In this document: piece by piece, positions 8,443-17,721 of the stretch | Layout of the letters: each line of letters begins with the position of its first letter | How positions within the stretch are numbered: the stretch's first letter is position 1 | Assembly (NCBI RefSeq): GCF_036226665.1 | Contig: NZ_CP109007.1 | Span: forward strand, 7,192,001 to 7,256,000 | Direction: 5' to 3' | Origin: Streptomyces sp. NBC_00691 | GTDB lineage: Bacteria; Actinomycetota; Actinomycetes; Streptomycetales; Streptomycetaceae | Length of the DNA: 64,000 nt | Notes under the pieces: generated by a model | Told to the model about the DNA's origin: nothing | Databases searched by the model: none | What the model saw: only the letters and a program-made list of their open reading frames with translations | Position numbers and translations under genes: made by a program

Positions 8443-10122
8443 TCAGTCCTTCGAGGGGGAATCCGGCTCGGTGCCGTCGAGGCCGCGGAGCTCGGCCCGC
8501 CGGATCTTGCCGCTCTGGGTCTTGGGCAGGTCGGCGATGAAACGGATCGTGCGGGGGCACTTGTAGGCGGCGAGGCGGTCGCGGGAGAAGGCGATCAGTT
8601 CCTCCGCCGTGGCGTTCAGGCCGGCCTTGAGGGAGACGTAGGCGACGACGGTCTCGCCGCGGTAGGCGTCCGGCTGCCCGACGACCGCGGCCTCAAGAAC
8701 CGAGGGGTGCTCGTACAGGGCGTCCTCGACCTCGCGCGGCCAGACCTTGTACCCGGACACGTTGATCTGGTCCTTGAGCCGGTCCACCAGGTAGACCCAG
8801 CCCTCCTCGTCGATGACGGCGACGTCGCCGGTACGCAGCCGGCCCTCCGGCATGGTCCGGCGGGTGGCCTCGGGCTTGCCCCAGTACCCGGGGACGACCT
8901 GCGGCCCGCTCAACTCCAGCTCACCCTGCTGACCGCGGGGCACTGGATCGCCGTGCAGGTCGACGACGCGCGCGGTGAGACGGGGCAGAGGCCTGCCGAT
9001 GGACAGCGTCCCGCTCGGCAGATGCACCGGCGCCCGCTCACCCGGCGGCACCGCGATGACGGCGGACGTCGTCTCTGTCATGCCGTAGCCGTTGTGGAGG
9101 TAGACGCCGAACCGCTCCTGGAACCGCTCCACGGTGGCGGGCGGGATCGGCGCGCCACCCGAGTACAGGGCCTTCGCCGACGCGAAGTGCTCCGGTCCGG
9201 CCTGCGGCAGCTCGTAGATCGCGTTGTACGCGGTGATGGAGCCGATCGTGTAGGTCACCCCGCACTCGGCGAAGGTCTCCAGGGCGACCTCGGGGTGGAA
9301 CCGGCCGGCCAGGACGAGCGTGGTGTCGGTGAGCAGGGAGATCGTCGCGTTGACCACCGCCCCGGTGATGTGGAACAGCGGGGCCATGGCGAACACGACG
9401 TCCCCGTCGCCCACACCCATCCACGACGCGCAGGTCCCCACCACGCTCAGGACGTTGCCGTGGGTGTTCATGGCACCCTTCGGCGGCCCCGTCGTCCCCG
9501 AGGTGTACGTCAGGAACGCGACGTCGTCACGGGCCGGCTCCAGGGGCGAGGGGCTCCGGCCCTCGAACTCGCCTATCAGCGCCACCAGGTCGCCGTCCGG
9601 CGCCGGGGCGTGGCGTGCCGACGTCGCGAAGACCCGCGGATCGTTCCTCGACTGGTAGTCCAGCGCCGATGTGCTGATCAGCCAGCGCACCGTGCTCCCC
9701 GCCAGCGTGCCGAGCGTCTCGTGGACGTCCTCGTCCGCGCAGACGACGCCGACCGCCCCGGAGTCCTCGATGATCCGGCGGAGTTCCCGGCGCCGGTACA
9801 TCGGGTTGAGTCCCAATGCCGTGGCCCCCAGTTTCCACAGGGCCAGCAGCACCAGTGCGTACTGCGGAACGTTCTGCAGGTACACCCCGACGCGGTCGCC
9901 CCGGCCGGTGCCGCGGGCCTCGAACGCGGCGGCGAGCGCGTCCGACGCCGCGTCCACCTCCCTCGCGGTCAGAGCGCCGTCGAAGAAGCGGAGCGCGGTG
10001 CCCTCCGGGTTCTTCGCCACGCGTGCCTTCCAGGCGGCCACGAGCGAGCCCGGTGCCGCGTCCGTCCCCGTACCGGACCCGTCGGGGAACGTGCCCCGCC
10101 CCCGACCTTCATCCACTGTCAT
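8443..10122 (-). CDS. AMP-binding acyl-CoA synthetase
   Basis: 559-residue ANL-superfamily enzyme. The phosphate loop YTSGTTGPPKGA, the NGYGMTET motif, the RTGD hinge aspartate region and the C-terminal PKTQSGKIRR with its catalytic lysine are all present, so it should be active. It would activate a carboxylic acid as acyl-AMP and then acyl-CoA. It is one of two consecutive ligases (the other ends 42 bases upstream); the two share fold but differ clearly in sequence, so they are not a recent duplication and may act on different acids of the pathway. Confidence 0.92.
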   Translation of the reverse strand: MTVDEGRGRGTFPDGSGTGTDAAPGSLVAAWKARVAKNPEGTALRFFDGALTAREVDAASDALAAAFEARGTGRGDRVGVYLQNVPQYALVLLALWKLGATALGLNPMYRRRELRRIIEDSGAVGVVCADEDVHETLGTLAGSTVRWLISTSALDYQSRNDPRVFATSARHAPAPDGDLVALIGEFEGRSPSPLEPARDDVAFLTYTSGTTGPPKGAMNTHGNVLSVVGTCASWMGVGDGDVVFAMAPLFHITGAVVNATISLLTDTTLVLAGRFHPEVALETFAECGVTYTIGSITAYNAIYELPQAGPEHFASAKALYSGGAPIPPATVERFQERFGVYLHNGYGMTETTSAVIAVPPGERAPVHLPSGTLSIGRPLPRLTARVVDLHGDPVPRGQQGELELSGPQVVPGYWGKPEATRRTMPEGRLRTGDVAVIDEEGWVYLVDRLKDQINVSGYKVWPREVEDALYEHPSVLEAAVVGQPDAYRGETVVAYVSLKAGLNATAEELIAFSRDRLAAYKCPRTIRFIADLPKTQSGKIRRAELRGLDGTEPDSPSKD

Positions 10123-10164
10123 CTGCCGTCCTTCCCACCCATGTCCGTACGCCTGGCGCGCCGG

Positions 10165-11721
10165 TCATGCGAGTTCGCGCTTGAGGATCTTTCCGGTGGA
10201 CGTCATCGGCAGGGTCTGCACGATCTCCACGATGCGCGGGTACTTGTAGCCGGCCATCTGCTCCCTGCCCCAGGCGATCAGCTCGTCGGGACGGGCCCCG
10301 GCGCCGCGGTCGAGGATGACGAACGCCTTGATCTCCTCTCCGTGGCTCTCGTGCGGCACGCCGACGACCGCGGCCAGGCTCACCGCCGGGTGCGTCATCA
10401 GGACCTCCTCGATCTCGCGCGGGTAGACGTTGAAGCCGCCGCGGATGATCAGGTCCTTCGCCCGGTCGACGATGTAGTAGAAGCCGTCCTTGTCCCTGCG
10501 GGCCAGGTCGCCGGTGCGGAACCAGCCGTCCCGGATCGCTTCCGCGGTGGCCTCGGGGCGGCCGTGGTACCCCTTCATCACGTTGGGGCCCTTGACCGCG
10601 ATCTCCCCGACGGCGCTGCCCGTGCCGTCGTCCTCGACCTCCGACCAGTCCGCGTCGACGAGCTTGACCTCGACGCCCCAGATCGGCACGCCGATCGACC
10701 CGGGCCGGGCCTCCCGCGCCGGATCGCTGAAGGTCACCACCGGCGAGGTCTCGGAGAGGCCGTAGCCCTCCAGGACCTGGACGCCCAGCCGCTCCCTGAC
10801 CTGCTTGGCGATCTCCGCGGGGAGCGAGGCGCCGCCGGAGACGCCGACGCGCAGGTTCCTCGCGATGCGCTCGACGTCGACGTCGTCGGTGAGGGCCTGC
10901 AAGAGGCCCCACCACATGGTGGGGACGCCCGCGAAGACGGTGATGTCCTCCCGCTGCATCAGGGACACCGTCTGCCGGGCGTCGAACCGTGGCAGCAGCA
11001 CGAGTGTGCTCGCCGTCGAGAAGCCGGCGTTCATCTGCACGGTCGCGCCGAAGGAGTGGAACAGCGGCAGCACGACCAGATGGGTGTCCTGGGCCGGCTG
11101 GTTCTCCAACAGCCGGTTGCACGCCAGGGCGTTGAGCACCAGGTTGGCGTGGCTGAGTTCGGCACCCTTCGCCTGTCCCGTCGTACCGCTCGTGTAGAGC
11201 AGCACAGCCGGGTCGTCCCCCGAGGTCCCGATGCTGTCGAACGTCGTCGCCGTGCCCCGCAGCGCGGCGCCCATGGTCTCGACGCCCTCGAGCGGGCTCT
11301 CCGCCGCCGGATCGGCGGTGATGAGGAAGAAGTGCTCGCAGCCCGGGGTCCCGGTGAACCCGGCGTGTCCCTCCGCACCCATCGGCAGGCCCTCGCCGCC
11401 CTCGAAGCAGAAGTACGCCTTCGCCTCCGAGTCGGCGAGGTGGTAGGCGACCTCCCGGCCCTTGAGCAGGACGTTGAGCGGTACGACGACGGCGCCGGCC
11501 TTGAGGATCCCGTAGTAGACGATGGGGAACCAGGGCACGTTCGGACAACTGAGCGCGACCTTGTCGCCGGGCCAGATGCCTCGGTCGACCAGGAGGTTGG
11601 CGACCTGATTGGCGGCGGCGTCGATCTGGGCATAGGTGAGACGCGCCGTGCCGAGGACGACTGCGTCCCGGTCCGGGTGGGTGCGGGCGGAGTCCTCGAG
11701 CAGGACCGAGAGGTTCAGCAT
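10165..11721 (-). CDS. Long-chain-fatty-acid--CoA ligase family enzyme
   Basis: 518-residue ANL enzyme beginning MLNLSVLLED. Motifs: YTSGTTGQAKGA, GYGLSETSP, WFRTGDLARRD, and the terminal MTSTGKILKRELA lysine loop. The start at 11721 is chosen because the domain begins there; longer reading in the same frame runs into the aminotransferase gene. A 101-base gap separates it from that gene, the largest gap in this stretch, so an internal promoter is possible. Context suggests that it activates the acid formed by the aldehyde dehydrogenase at 14241-15599. Confidence 0.92.
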   Translation of the reverse strand: MLNLSVLLEDSARTHPDRDAVVLGTARLTYAQIDAAANQVANLLVDRGIWPGDKVALSCPNVPWFPIVYYGILKAGAVVVPLNVLLKGREVAYHLADSEAKAYFCFEGGEGLPMGAEGHAGFTGTPGCEHFFLITADPAAESPLEGVETMGAALRGTATTFDSIGTSGDDPAVLLYTSGTTGQAKGAELSHANLVLNALACNRLLENQPAQDTHLVVLPLFHSFGATVQMNAGFSTASTLVLLPRFDARQTVSLMQREDITVFAGVPTMWWGLLQALTDDVDVERIARNLRVGVSGGASLPAEIAKQVRERLGVQVLEGYGLSETSPVVTFSDPAREARPGSIGVPIWGVEVKLVDADWSEVEDDGTGSAVGEIAVKGPNVMKGYHGRPEATAEAIRDGWFRTGDLARRDKDGFYYIVDRAKDLIIRGGFNVYPREIEEVLMTHPAVSLAAVVGVPHESHGEEIKAFVILDRGAGARPDELIAWGREQMAGYKYPRIVEIVQTLPMTSTGKILKRELA

Positions 11722-11822
11722 GGTGCCATTTCCGGAAGGGTGGACCGGGCCAGGCCGCGGAGGAACAGAACACGCGGCCTGGCTCGGAGCGGGTGGGGGT
11801 AACGCGTGACTCGATGCGGGCG

Positions 11823-13079
11823 TCACAACTTCCGCAGGAGCCGGTCGAGGGCCTCGGCCGTCGCCTCGACGTCGGCGGTGGTGTGCGCCGTGCTGAGGAA
11901 GACCTTGCCGGACGGCATGAACAGGAAGCCCTGACGCAGCATCCCTTCGAGGATCACCGTCCAGAGGCCGCTTGTTCCGTGGAGCCCTGTGGCGCCACCG
12001 GCGGGGACGTACTGGAGGAGCGAGCCGACCCGGTTGAAGCTGCCGAAGGCGGGCGACGAACCGAGAACGGCGCCGACGCGGGCTTCGAACTCGGATGAGA
12101 TCACTTCGAGTTGCTCGTAGACCGACGGATCGGCCAGGACGCGCATCGTCGCCGCGACGGCCGCCAGCGCGATCGGGTTGGCGTTGAAGGTTCCGGCGTG
12201 CACGACGCCGACCGTCACTTGATCGACCAGTTCGGCCCGTCCGACGACGGCGCTCTGGGTGAAGCCTCCGGCCATCGCCTTCCCGAAGACGGACAGGTCG
12301 GGCAGCACGCCGTACTTCTCGGCCGCCCCGCCCCGTGCGACCCGGAAACCGGCGATCACCTCGTCGAAGACCAGGACGACGCCGTACCGGTCGCAGAGGG
12401 TCCGCAGCGTCGACAGGAACTGCGGTGTGGGTGCTTCGACGCCGGCGTTGCTCATCACCGGGTCGACGAGCACGGCCGCGATGTCGCGCTCGGCGGACTC
12501 GCTCAGCAGGCGCTCGGCCAGCCGCACGTCGTTGAAGCGCGCCACGACCAGGTCGTCCAGGACGCTGGCCGACTGTCCCGGTCCGCCGGGGGTGGCCGGG
12601 CGATCGCAGTCGTCCTCGGACATCCCGGCGTACACGGTGTCGTGCCAGCCGTGGTAGCTCCTGGCGAACTTGAGGACGCGGCGCCTGCCGGTGGCGGCGC
12701 GCGCGAGGCGCAGCGCCACCTGCACCGCCTCGGTCCCCGTGTTGCTCCACAGCAGTCGCTCGCCGTGCGGCACCGCTTCGAGGACCGCTTCCGCCGCGAG
12801 GTACTCCAGCGGATGACCGGTCCCGACCACCTGCATCTTCGTCGTGACCTCGGACACGGCTGACAGCACGCGCGGGTCACCGTGACCGAGGACGAGCGGC
12901 CCCCAGGCCATTACATAGTCGACGTATCGGTCGCCGTCCAGGTCCCAGACGTACGCGCCCCGCGCCTCGCGTACGAAGAGCGGATGGGGAGGCATCGCGG
13001 CGCGCAGGCCCGAGCCCACACCCCCGCCGACGCTGCGGCGGGCTCGCTCGAAGGCCGAGCGTGATGATTCCAGGGCCAT
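11823..13079 (-). CDS. Class III aminotransferase (glutamate-1-semialdehyde aminomutase-like)
   Basis: 418-residue PLP enzyme of aminotransferase class III. The N-terminal VWDLDGDRYVDYV, SNTGTEAVQVALRLAR (phosphate-binding), VLVFDEVIAGFR (PLP-ring Asp) and FGKAMAGG (Schiff-base Lys) are all clear. It resembles glutamate-1-semialdehyde aminomutase in length and motifs, but its place between an alcohol dehydrogenase and CoA ligases makes haem synthesis unlikely. More probably it transaminates an amino-ketone, omega-amino acid or amine of the local pathway. The start ATG is 17 bases after the alcohol dehydrogenase stop. Confidence 0.9.
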   Translation of the reverse strand: MALESSRSAFERARRSVGGGVGSGLRAAMPPHPLFVREARGAYVWDLDGDRYVDYVMAWGPLVLGHGDPRVLSAVSEVTTKMQVVGTGHPLEYLAAEAVLEAVPHGERLLWSNTGTEAVQVALRLARAATGRRRVLKFARSYHGWHDTVYAGMSEDDCDRPATPGGPGQSASVLDDLVVARFNDVRLAERLLSESAERDIAAVLVDPVMSNAGVEAPTPQFLSTLRTLCDRYGVVLVFDEVIAGFRVARGGAAEKYGVLPDLSVFGKAMAGGFTQSAVVGRAELVDQVTVGVVHAGTFNANPIALAAVAATMRVLADPSVYEQLEVISSEFEARVGAVLGSSPAFGSFNRVGSLLQYVPAGGATGLHGTSGLWTVILEGMLRQGFLFMPSGKVFLSTAHTTADVEATAEALDRLLRKL

Positions 13080-13096
13080 GGGATCGCCCCTGCCTT

Positions 13097-14212
13097 TCAG
13101 TACGTGATCACCGAGCGGATGCCGATGCCGCGCTTCATCTGGTCGAACGCCTCGTTGACGTCCTTCAGTTGGATCACGCTCGTCACCAGGGAGTCGAGAT
13201 CGAGGCGGTGGTTCATGTAGTGGTCGATCAGCATGGGAAAGTCGGAATCCGGCTTGCTGGAGCCGTAGTTCGAGCCGATGAGCGAGAGCTCCTGATCGGA
13301 CATGACGAAGGGATCGATGGAGATCCTCATGCCGTCCGCCACCTGCCCGGCGACCACCGCCGTACCGCCCCGGGCCAGGACCTCGTAGGCCGACTCGATG
13401 GTGCGGGGCAGCCCGATGGCCTCGATGGCGATCTCCACACCGCGTCCGTCGGTGAGTTGTCGCACCCGGTCGGCGAAGTCCTCGCGGCCGTTGTTGATCA
13501 GGTCGGTCGCGCCGAAGACGCGCGCCTGCTCCAGCTTCTCGTCGGAGATGTCCGCAGCGATGATCTTCCGCGCGCCGGCGAGCCGGGCGCCCTGGATCGC
13601 GTTCAGGCCGACGCCGCCGCAGCCGAGGACCAGCACGGTGTCGCTCGGCCGCACCTCGGCGGTGTTGACGGCCGCGCCGACACCGGTCGTGACGGCACAT
13701 CCGACCAGGGCGGACTGCGGGAACGGGGCGTCGTCCCGGATGGCGATCGCACCCGATTCGGGCACGAGGGTGTACTCGCCGAACGTTCCGAGGCCCGCGA
13801 AGCTGTAGGCGTCGCCCCCGTCGGCGGACGTGATCCGGGACCGGCCGTCGAACGACAGGTGGTTCGCCGAGTGCTCGCTCACCATGTCGCAGAGGACCGG
13901 CCTGCCGCTGATGCAGTAGCGGCAGCGGCGACAGGAAGGCGTCCAGGACAACACGACGTGGTCGCCCTTCTTCAACGTCGTGACGCCGTCTCCGACGCTC
14001 TCCACGATCCCGGACCCCTCATGGCCGAGGATCATCGGCGAAGGAACCTCCCATTCGCCCAGGAGGACGTGGAGGTCGCTGTGGCACACCCCGCTCGCTT
14101 TGAGCCGCACGAGTACCTCGCCGGGCGGAGGCGTCGAGGGAATCCTCACTCGCTCGATGGTCAGCGGTTCGTTCGGCGTCCTGAAGACGGCGGCGTCGAA
14201 TTCGATGGTCAT
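13097..14212 (-). CDS. Zinc-dependent alcohol dehydrogenase
   Basis: 371-residue medium-chain dehydrogenase. Catalytic zinc ligands Cys (GVCHSD) and His (GHEGSG), a structural-zinc cysteine group SCRRCRYCISGRPVLC, and the NAD-binding LGCGGVGLNAIQGA followed by AADI are visible. It resembles class III/NDMA-dependent type alcohol dehydrogenases of actinobacteria. Placed right after an aldehyde dehydrogenase gene (28-base gap) and below the Baeyer-Villiger oxidase and hydrolase genes, it could oxidise the alcohol released by ester or lactone hydrolysis. Confidence 0.93.
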   Translation of the reverse strand: MTIEFDAAVFRTPNEPLTIERVRIPSTPPPGEVLVRLKASGVCHSDLHVLLGEWEVPSPMILGHEGSGIVESVGDGVTTLKKGDHVVLSWTPSCRRCRYCISGRPVLCDMVSEHSANHLSFDGRSRITSADGGDAYSFAGLGTFGEYTLVPESGAIAIRDDAPFPQSALVGCAVTTGVGAAVNTAEVRPSDTVLVLGCGGVGLNAIQGARLAGARKIIAADISDEKLEQARVFGATDLINNGREDFADRVRQLTDGRGVEIAIEAIGLPRTIESAYEVLARGGTAVVAGQVADGMRISIDPFVMSDQELSLIGSNYGSSKPDSDFPMLIDHYMNHRLDLDSLVTSVIQLKDVNEAFDQMKRGIGIRSVITY

Positions 14213-14240
14213 AGCGGCTTTCCTTCTGCGTGCTGGGCGA

Positions 14241-15599
14241 TCACGGCCGGGCGGAGCGGATGAGCTTCTTGTTGGCGAACTCGTCGATTCCCGCCCGGCC
14301 CAGCTCGCGGCCGAAACCGGACAACTTGACCCCGCCGAAGGGCAGTTCCGCGCCTTCGAGGCCGACGCCGTTGACGAAGACCATGCCGGCGTCGATCCTG
14401 TCGGCGACGCGCAGCGCCTGCTCCGGGTCCGTCGTGAACACGTAGGAGCCCAGGCCGTACGGCGTCCCGTTCGCCAGGTCGACGGCCTCCTCCTCGGAGC
14501 CGACCCGGTAGACGGTCGCGACCGGGCCGAAGAGCTCCTCGGCGGCCGACGGCGACGCCGGGGAGACGCCCGTCAGCACGCCGGGCGGGAAGTACGCGCC
14601 CTCGCGCTGCCGTGCGGAGACGAAGGTCGCCCCCTCGCCCACGGCTCGCTCGACCTGCTCCTCGACGTACTCGGCGGCGGCGACCGAGGAGAGCGGCGCC
14701 AGGCCGTCGGTCAGGGCGAGCACCTTCCCGGTGAACCTGTCGAGGAAGGCGTCGTAGAGGTCCTCGGCGACGATGAAGCGCTTCCCGGCGTTGCACGCCT
14801 GGCCGGCGTTCTCGAACCGCGTCTCGACCGCCGCCTGGACCGTGGCGTCGAGGTCGTCGGTCGACAGCACGATGAAGGGGTCCGAGCCGCCCAGTTCGAG
14901 CACCACCTTCTTGAGGCTGCGCCCGGCCTGCTCGGCGACCTGTGCGCCGGCCCGCTCCGAACCGGTGAAGGAGACGCCCTGCACGCGGGGGTCCGCGATG
15001 GCGCGACCGATCTGCTCGCCGGTGGCGTGGACGTTGACGTAACAGCCCTGGGGGAAGCCCGCGTCCGTGAACAGCTGCTGGAGAGCCGCGGACGACTCCG
15101 GGCACTGCGACGCGTGCTTGAGCACGATGGTGTTGCCCAGCGCGAGGTTGGGCGCGGCGAACCGGGCCACCTGGTAGTACGGGTAGTTCCAAGGCATGAT
15201 CCCCAGCAGCACGCCGACCGGCTGGCGGCGGACGAACGCGGTGCCCTCCCCTTCGAGGAGCTCGATCGGCTCGTCGGCGAGGAACCTCTCCGCGTTCTCG
15301 GCGTAGTACCGGTAGATGGAGGCGCTGAACTCGACCTCCCCGACGGCCTCCTCCAGCGGCTTGCCCATCTCGCGGTGGATGACCTCGGCGAGGTGCGCGC
15401 TGCGCTCGTCGTGAAGGGCGGCGACGGTGTTCAGCAGCTGGGCGCGCTGTGCCACGGAGGTCTGCCTCGACCACCGCGCGTAGGCGTCGGCCGCGGCGTC
15501 GACCGCCCCCTCGACCGCCTCGTCCGTCGCGGTGGGGTACTCCTTGACCAGCTTGCCGGTGGCGGGGTCCACCACCGCGTACACGTGCTTCTTCGCCAT
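14241..15599 (-). CDS. NAD(P)-dependent aldehyde dehydrogenase (succinate-semialdehyde dehydrogenase-like)
   Basis: 452 residues beginning MAKKHVYAVVDP. It shows the aldehyde dehydrogenase oxyanion Asn (IMPWNYPY), FTGSERAG cofactor loop, LELGGSDPF general-base Glu and a catalytic Cys in FENAGQACNAGKRF, and ends with the PFGGVKLSGFGRELG signature. The sequence type is that of actinobacterial succinate-semialdehyde dehydrogenases. In this operon it would oxidise the aldehyde produced by the neighbouring alcohol dehydrogenase or released by amine oxidation, giving the acid for CoA activation. Confidence 0.93.
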   Translation of the reverse strand: MAKKHVYAVVDPATGKLVKEYPTATDEAVEGAVDAAADAYARWSRQTSVAQRAQLLNTVAALHDERSAHLAEVIHREMGKPLEEAVGEVEFSASIYRYYAENAERFLADEPIELLEGEGTAFVRRQPVGVLLGIMPWNYPYYQVARFAAPNLALGNTIVLKHASQCPESSAALQQLFTDAGFPQGCYVNVHATGEQIGRAIADPRVQGVSFTGSERAGAQVAEQAGRSLKKVVLELGGSDPFIVLSTDDLDATVQAAVETRFENAGQACNAGKRFIVAEDLYDAFLDRFTGKVLALTDGLAPLSSVAAAEYVEEQVERAVGEGATFVSARQREGAYFPPGVLTGVSPASPSAAEELFGPVATVYRVGSEEEAVDLANGTPYGLGSYVFTTDPEQALRVADRIDAGMVFVNGVGLEGAELPFGGVKLSGFGRELGRAGIDEFANKKLIRSARP

Positions 15600-15625
15600 G
15601 CTGACTCCTTGTCGGTGTTCCGGGT

Positions 15626-16330
15626 TCATGCGAGGGCGCTGGTGGCGCGGGCCGGGTTCGCGTCCGAGGCCGCGTTGTGGTCGTGCAGCGCTCGGTAGGC
15701 GTGGAAGAGGACGAATCCCTGGGTGCCCCAGGTCGCCAGTGCGGCGGTGTAGAAGATCGTGCGGTTCGCGTCGTCGAACGGCAGCGGGAAGAAGTCGTAG
15801 ACCAACGCGATGGTGGTCCCGGCGGCGGTGGCCAGGCCCGTCCAGATCGCGAGCCGCTTCGCGCCCGCGCCCCAGAGCCGCTTGACGAAGTACCCGAGGA
15901 AGACGGCCGTGAGGAGGTTGACGACGACGTAGAACACGGCGACCCAGTACGCGATGCCGCCGGTCTGGAGATCCGCGCCGTGGAACGGCCGGAGGAGCAG
16001 ACCGGCCACGATCGCGACTCCGAACACGGCGACGTCGACGCGGCGGCTCGGCTTGTAGCGGTGGGTGACCTTCATCAGGCCCATGATCAGGATGAGCGTG
16101 ATGCCGACCGACCGGGAGAAGGCGTCGAAGAAGTACGCCACGTCGTACAGGACGCTGTCGCTCTCGGCGCCGAGCAGCGACCAGAGCAGGAAGTTGCTGC
16201 CCGACGTCGCGACGACCATCAGTTCGAGACCGAGGAGGTAGTTGCCGTACCGGCGGATGAGCTTCCAGCCGTAGAAGTAGCCGACGAAGATCATCCACAG
16301 GTCGGCCAGCAGGAACAGCGCCTCTCTCAT
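15626..16330 (-). CDS. Polytopic membrane protein of unknown function
   Basis: 234 residues with about seven hydrophobic segments, starting MREALFLLADLWMIFVGYFYG. I do not recognise a named transporter family. Its ATG overlaps the stop of the amine oxidase gene (ATGA at 16327-16330), so it is made with that enzyme, and a role in substrate entry, sensing or membrane anchoring of the amine-oxidation step is possible but unsupported. Charged residues cluster between segments (HRYKPSRR), a normal inside-positive pattern. Confidence 0.8.
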   Translation of the reverse strand: MREALFLLADLWMIFVGYFYGWKLIRRYGNYLLGLELMVVATSGSNFLLWSLLGAESDSVLYDVAYFFDAFSRSVGITLILIMGLMKVTHRYKPSRRVDVAVFGVAIVAGLLLRPFHGADLQTGGIAYWVAVFYVVVNLLTAVFLGYFVKRLWGAGAKRLAIWTGLATAAGTTIALVYDFFPLPFDDANRTIFYTAALATWGTQGFVLFHAYRALHDHNAASDANPARATSALA

Positions 16331-17721
16331 CGAGACGCCCCCTCTCGGACGTCACGGGGCAGGAGGGTGAGGACGCGCTCGGCGGTGCGCTGGCCGGCCA
16401 GGACCGCGCCGTTCATGGTGCCGGCCCATTCGCCGGCGGTCTCGGTGCCGGCCCAGTGGACGCGCCCGTGGGGCTCGGCCAGCGCCTTGCCGTAGCTCGT
16501 GGTCGCGTGGGGGCCGGCGGCAGGGTGGGGGCCGCCCGGGGCGAACGGTTCCGATCCCCAGCAGTGGTCCAGGTAGTCGATCGGGGTGCGGGCCTGCGGA
16601 CCGTAGAGGTCGACGAGCTGCCGGACCACCATGTCGCGTCGGGTCCCGGGGTCGAAGCCGTCGAAGACGCGGGGGTCGCAGAAGGTCATCAGGACGCCCG
16701 GTCCGCTGTGGGCGGGGGACACGTCGAAGGTGATGAACACGGTTCCGGTGTCGGTCACCGCCTCGCCGGAGAGCCCCTCGACCCGCCAGAACGGCTTCTC
16801 GTAGGCCACGAAGGCCTTGCTCAGCGCGCCCATGGGCCAGGTTCGCGCGAGCCCTTCGGCCTGCTCGGGCAGAGCGGGCTCGAAGGCGATGGCGGCGCGG
16901 TGCTCCGGCGCGGCCGTGACGATCGCGTACCCCGCGCGGATCTCGCCGGAGTCGGTGCTGACGGTGACGCCGTCGTCGTCCTGCGTGACGCGGCGCACCG
17001 GCGTGTCCAGGCGCACGCGGTCGCCGAGCCGCTCCGCCACCCGCTTGGCGATCTCCTGGGTGGTCTCGACGAACCGGTCCTGGTTCGCTCCGCCCTCGAC
17101 GTCCAGCATGTGGTCGAGCCCGCCCGCCGCACGGATGTAGCGCAGTACGTGCAGCAGGGAGACGTCTCCCGGAGTGCAGCCCCACTGCACCTTGCTGACG
17201 ATGGTCATCAGCGCACGGGTGCTGGGCAGAGCGTTCTTGCGGTCGAGCCATTCGCCGAACGAGAGGGCGTCGAGCCTGCCGGCCCCGGGCGTCTCCCACG
17301 GGGCGTTCACGTCGATGGTCGCGACCAGCCTGTTCACCGCCGTCTGCATGCGGGCCATGTCCAGCAGGGTGGCGGGGGAGACCTTGGGAATGGTGCCGCT
17401 GTAGGTGCGGCGCCGGCCGGCCAGCCACAGGACGTTGCGGCCCTGGGCGAACTGGCCGGTGGTGGTACATCCCACCCGGCTCGCGAGGTCCCGGATGGCG
17501 GTGTGGCGTGGTGCCACCCACGTCGCTCCGAGGTCGACCTGCACGCCGGCCACCTCGCCGGAGCGCGAGCGGCCTCCGACCCGGTCGCGGCCTTCCACGA
17601 CCAGGACGGACCGCCCCATGCTCACCAGCCGTTCGGCGGCGCTCAAGCCGGCGAAGCCGGCGCCGACGATGACGACGTCGACCGTGCTCTCGCTGGAGTG
17701 GGACTTACGAGATCCGGACAT
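16327..17721 (-). CDS. Flavin monoamine oxidase family protein
   Basis: 464 residues. An N-terminal FAD dinucleotide fold (VDVVIVGAGFAGLSAAERL, then VVEGRDRVGGRS), the amine-oxidase ATWVAPRH and GGANQDRF stretches, and the C-terminal flavin motif HWAGTETAGEWAGTMNGAV assign it to the monoamine oxidase/cyclohexylamine oxidase group. It would oxidise a primary amine to an imine that hydrolyses to a ketone or aldehyde, releasing ammonia and H2O2. It overlaps the hydrolase gene upstream by 17 bases and the membrane protein gene downstream by 4. Its direct neighbours, a Baeyer-Villiger oxidase and an esterase-type hydrolase, suggest that the product is a ketone. Confidence 0.92.
   Translation of the reverse strand: MSGSRKSHSSESTVDVVIVGAGFAGLSAAERLVSMGRSVLVVEGRDRVGGRSRSGEVAGVQVDLGATWVAPRHTAIRDLASRVGCTTTGQFAQGRNVLWLAGRRRTYSGTIPKVSPATLLDMARMQTAVNRLVATIDVNAPWETPGAGRLDALSFGEWLDRKNALPSTRALMTIVSKVQWGCTPGDVSLLHVLRYIRAAGGLDHMLDVEGGANQDRFVETTQEIAKRVAERLGDRVRLDTPVRRVTQDDDGVTVSTDSGEIRAGYAIVTAAPEHRAAIAFEPALPEQAEGLARTWPMGALSKAFVAYEKPFWRVEGLSGEAVTDTGTVFITFDVSPAHSGPGVLMTFCDPRVFDGFDPGTRRDMVVRQLVDLYGPQARTPIDYLDHCWGSEPFAPGGPHPAAGPHATTSYGKALAEPHGRVHWAGTETAGEWAGTMNGAVLAGQRTAERVLTLLPRDVREGASR

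Noticed and set aside
8707..11802. A 1031-codon plus-strand open frame
   Set aside because: Runs antisense through two intact acyl-CoA ligase genes and has no recognisable motif.
11823..13079. Haem-pathway hemL (glutamate-1-semialdehyde aminomutase)
   Set aside because: Fold and length fit, but the operon is catabolic and no other haem genes are near; kept as a class III aminotransferase without a symbol.
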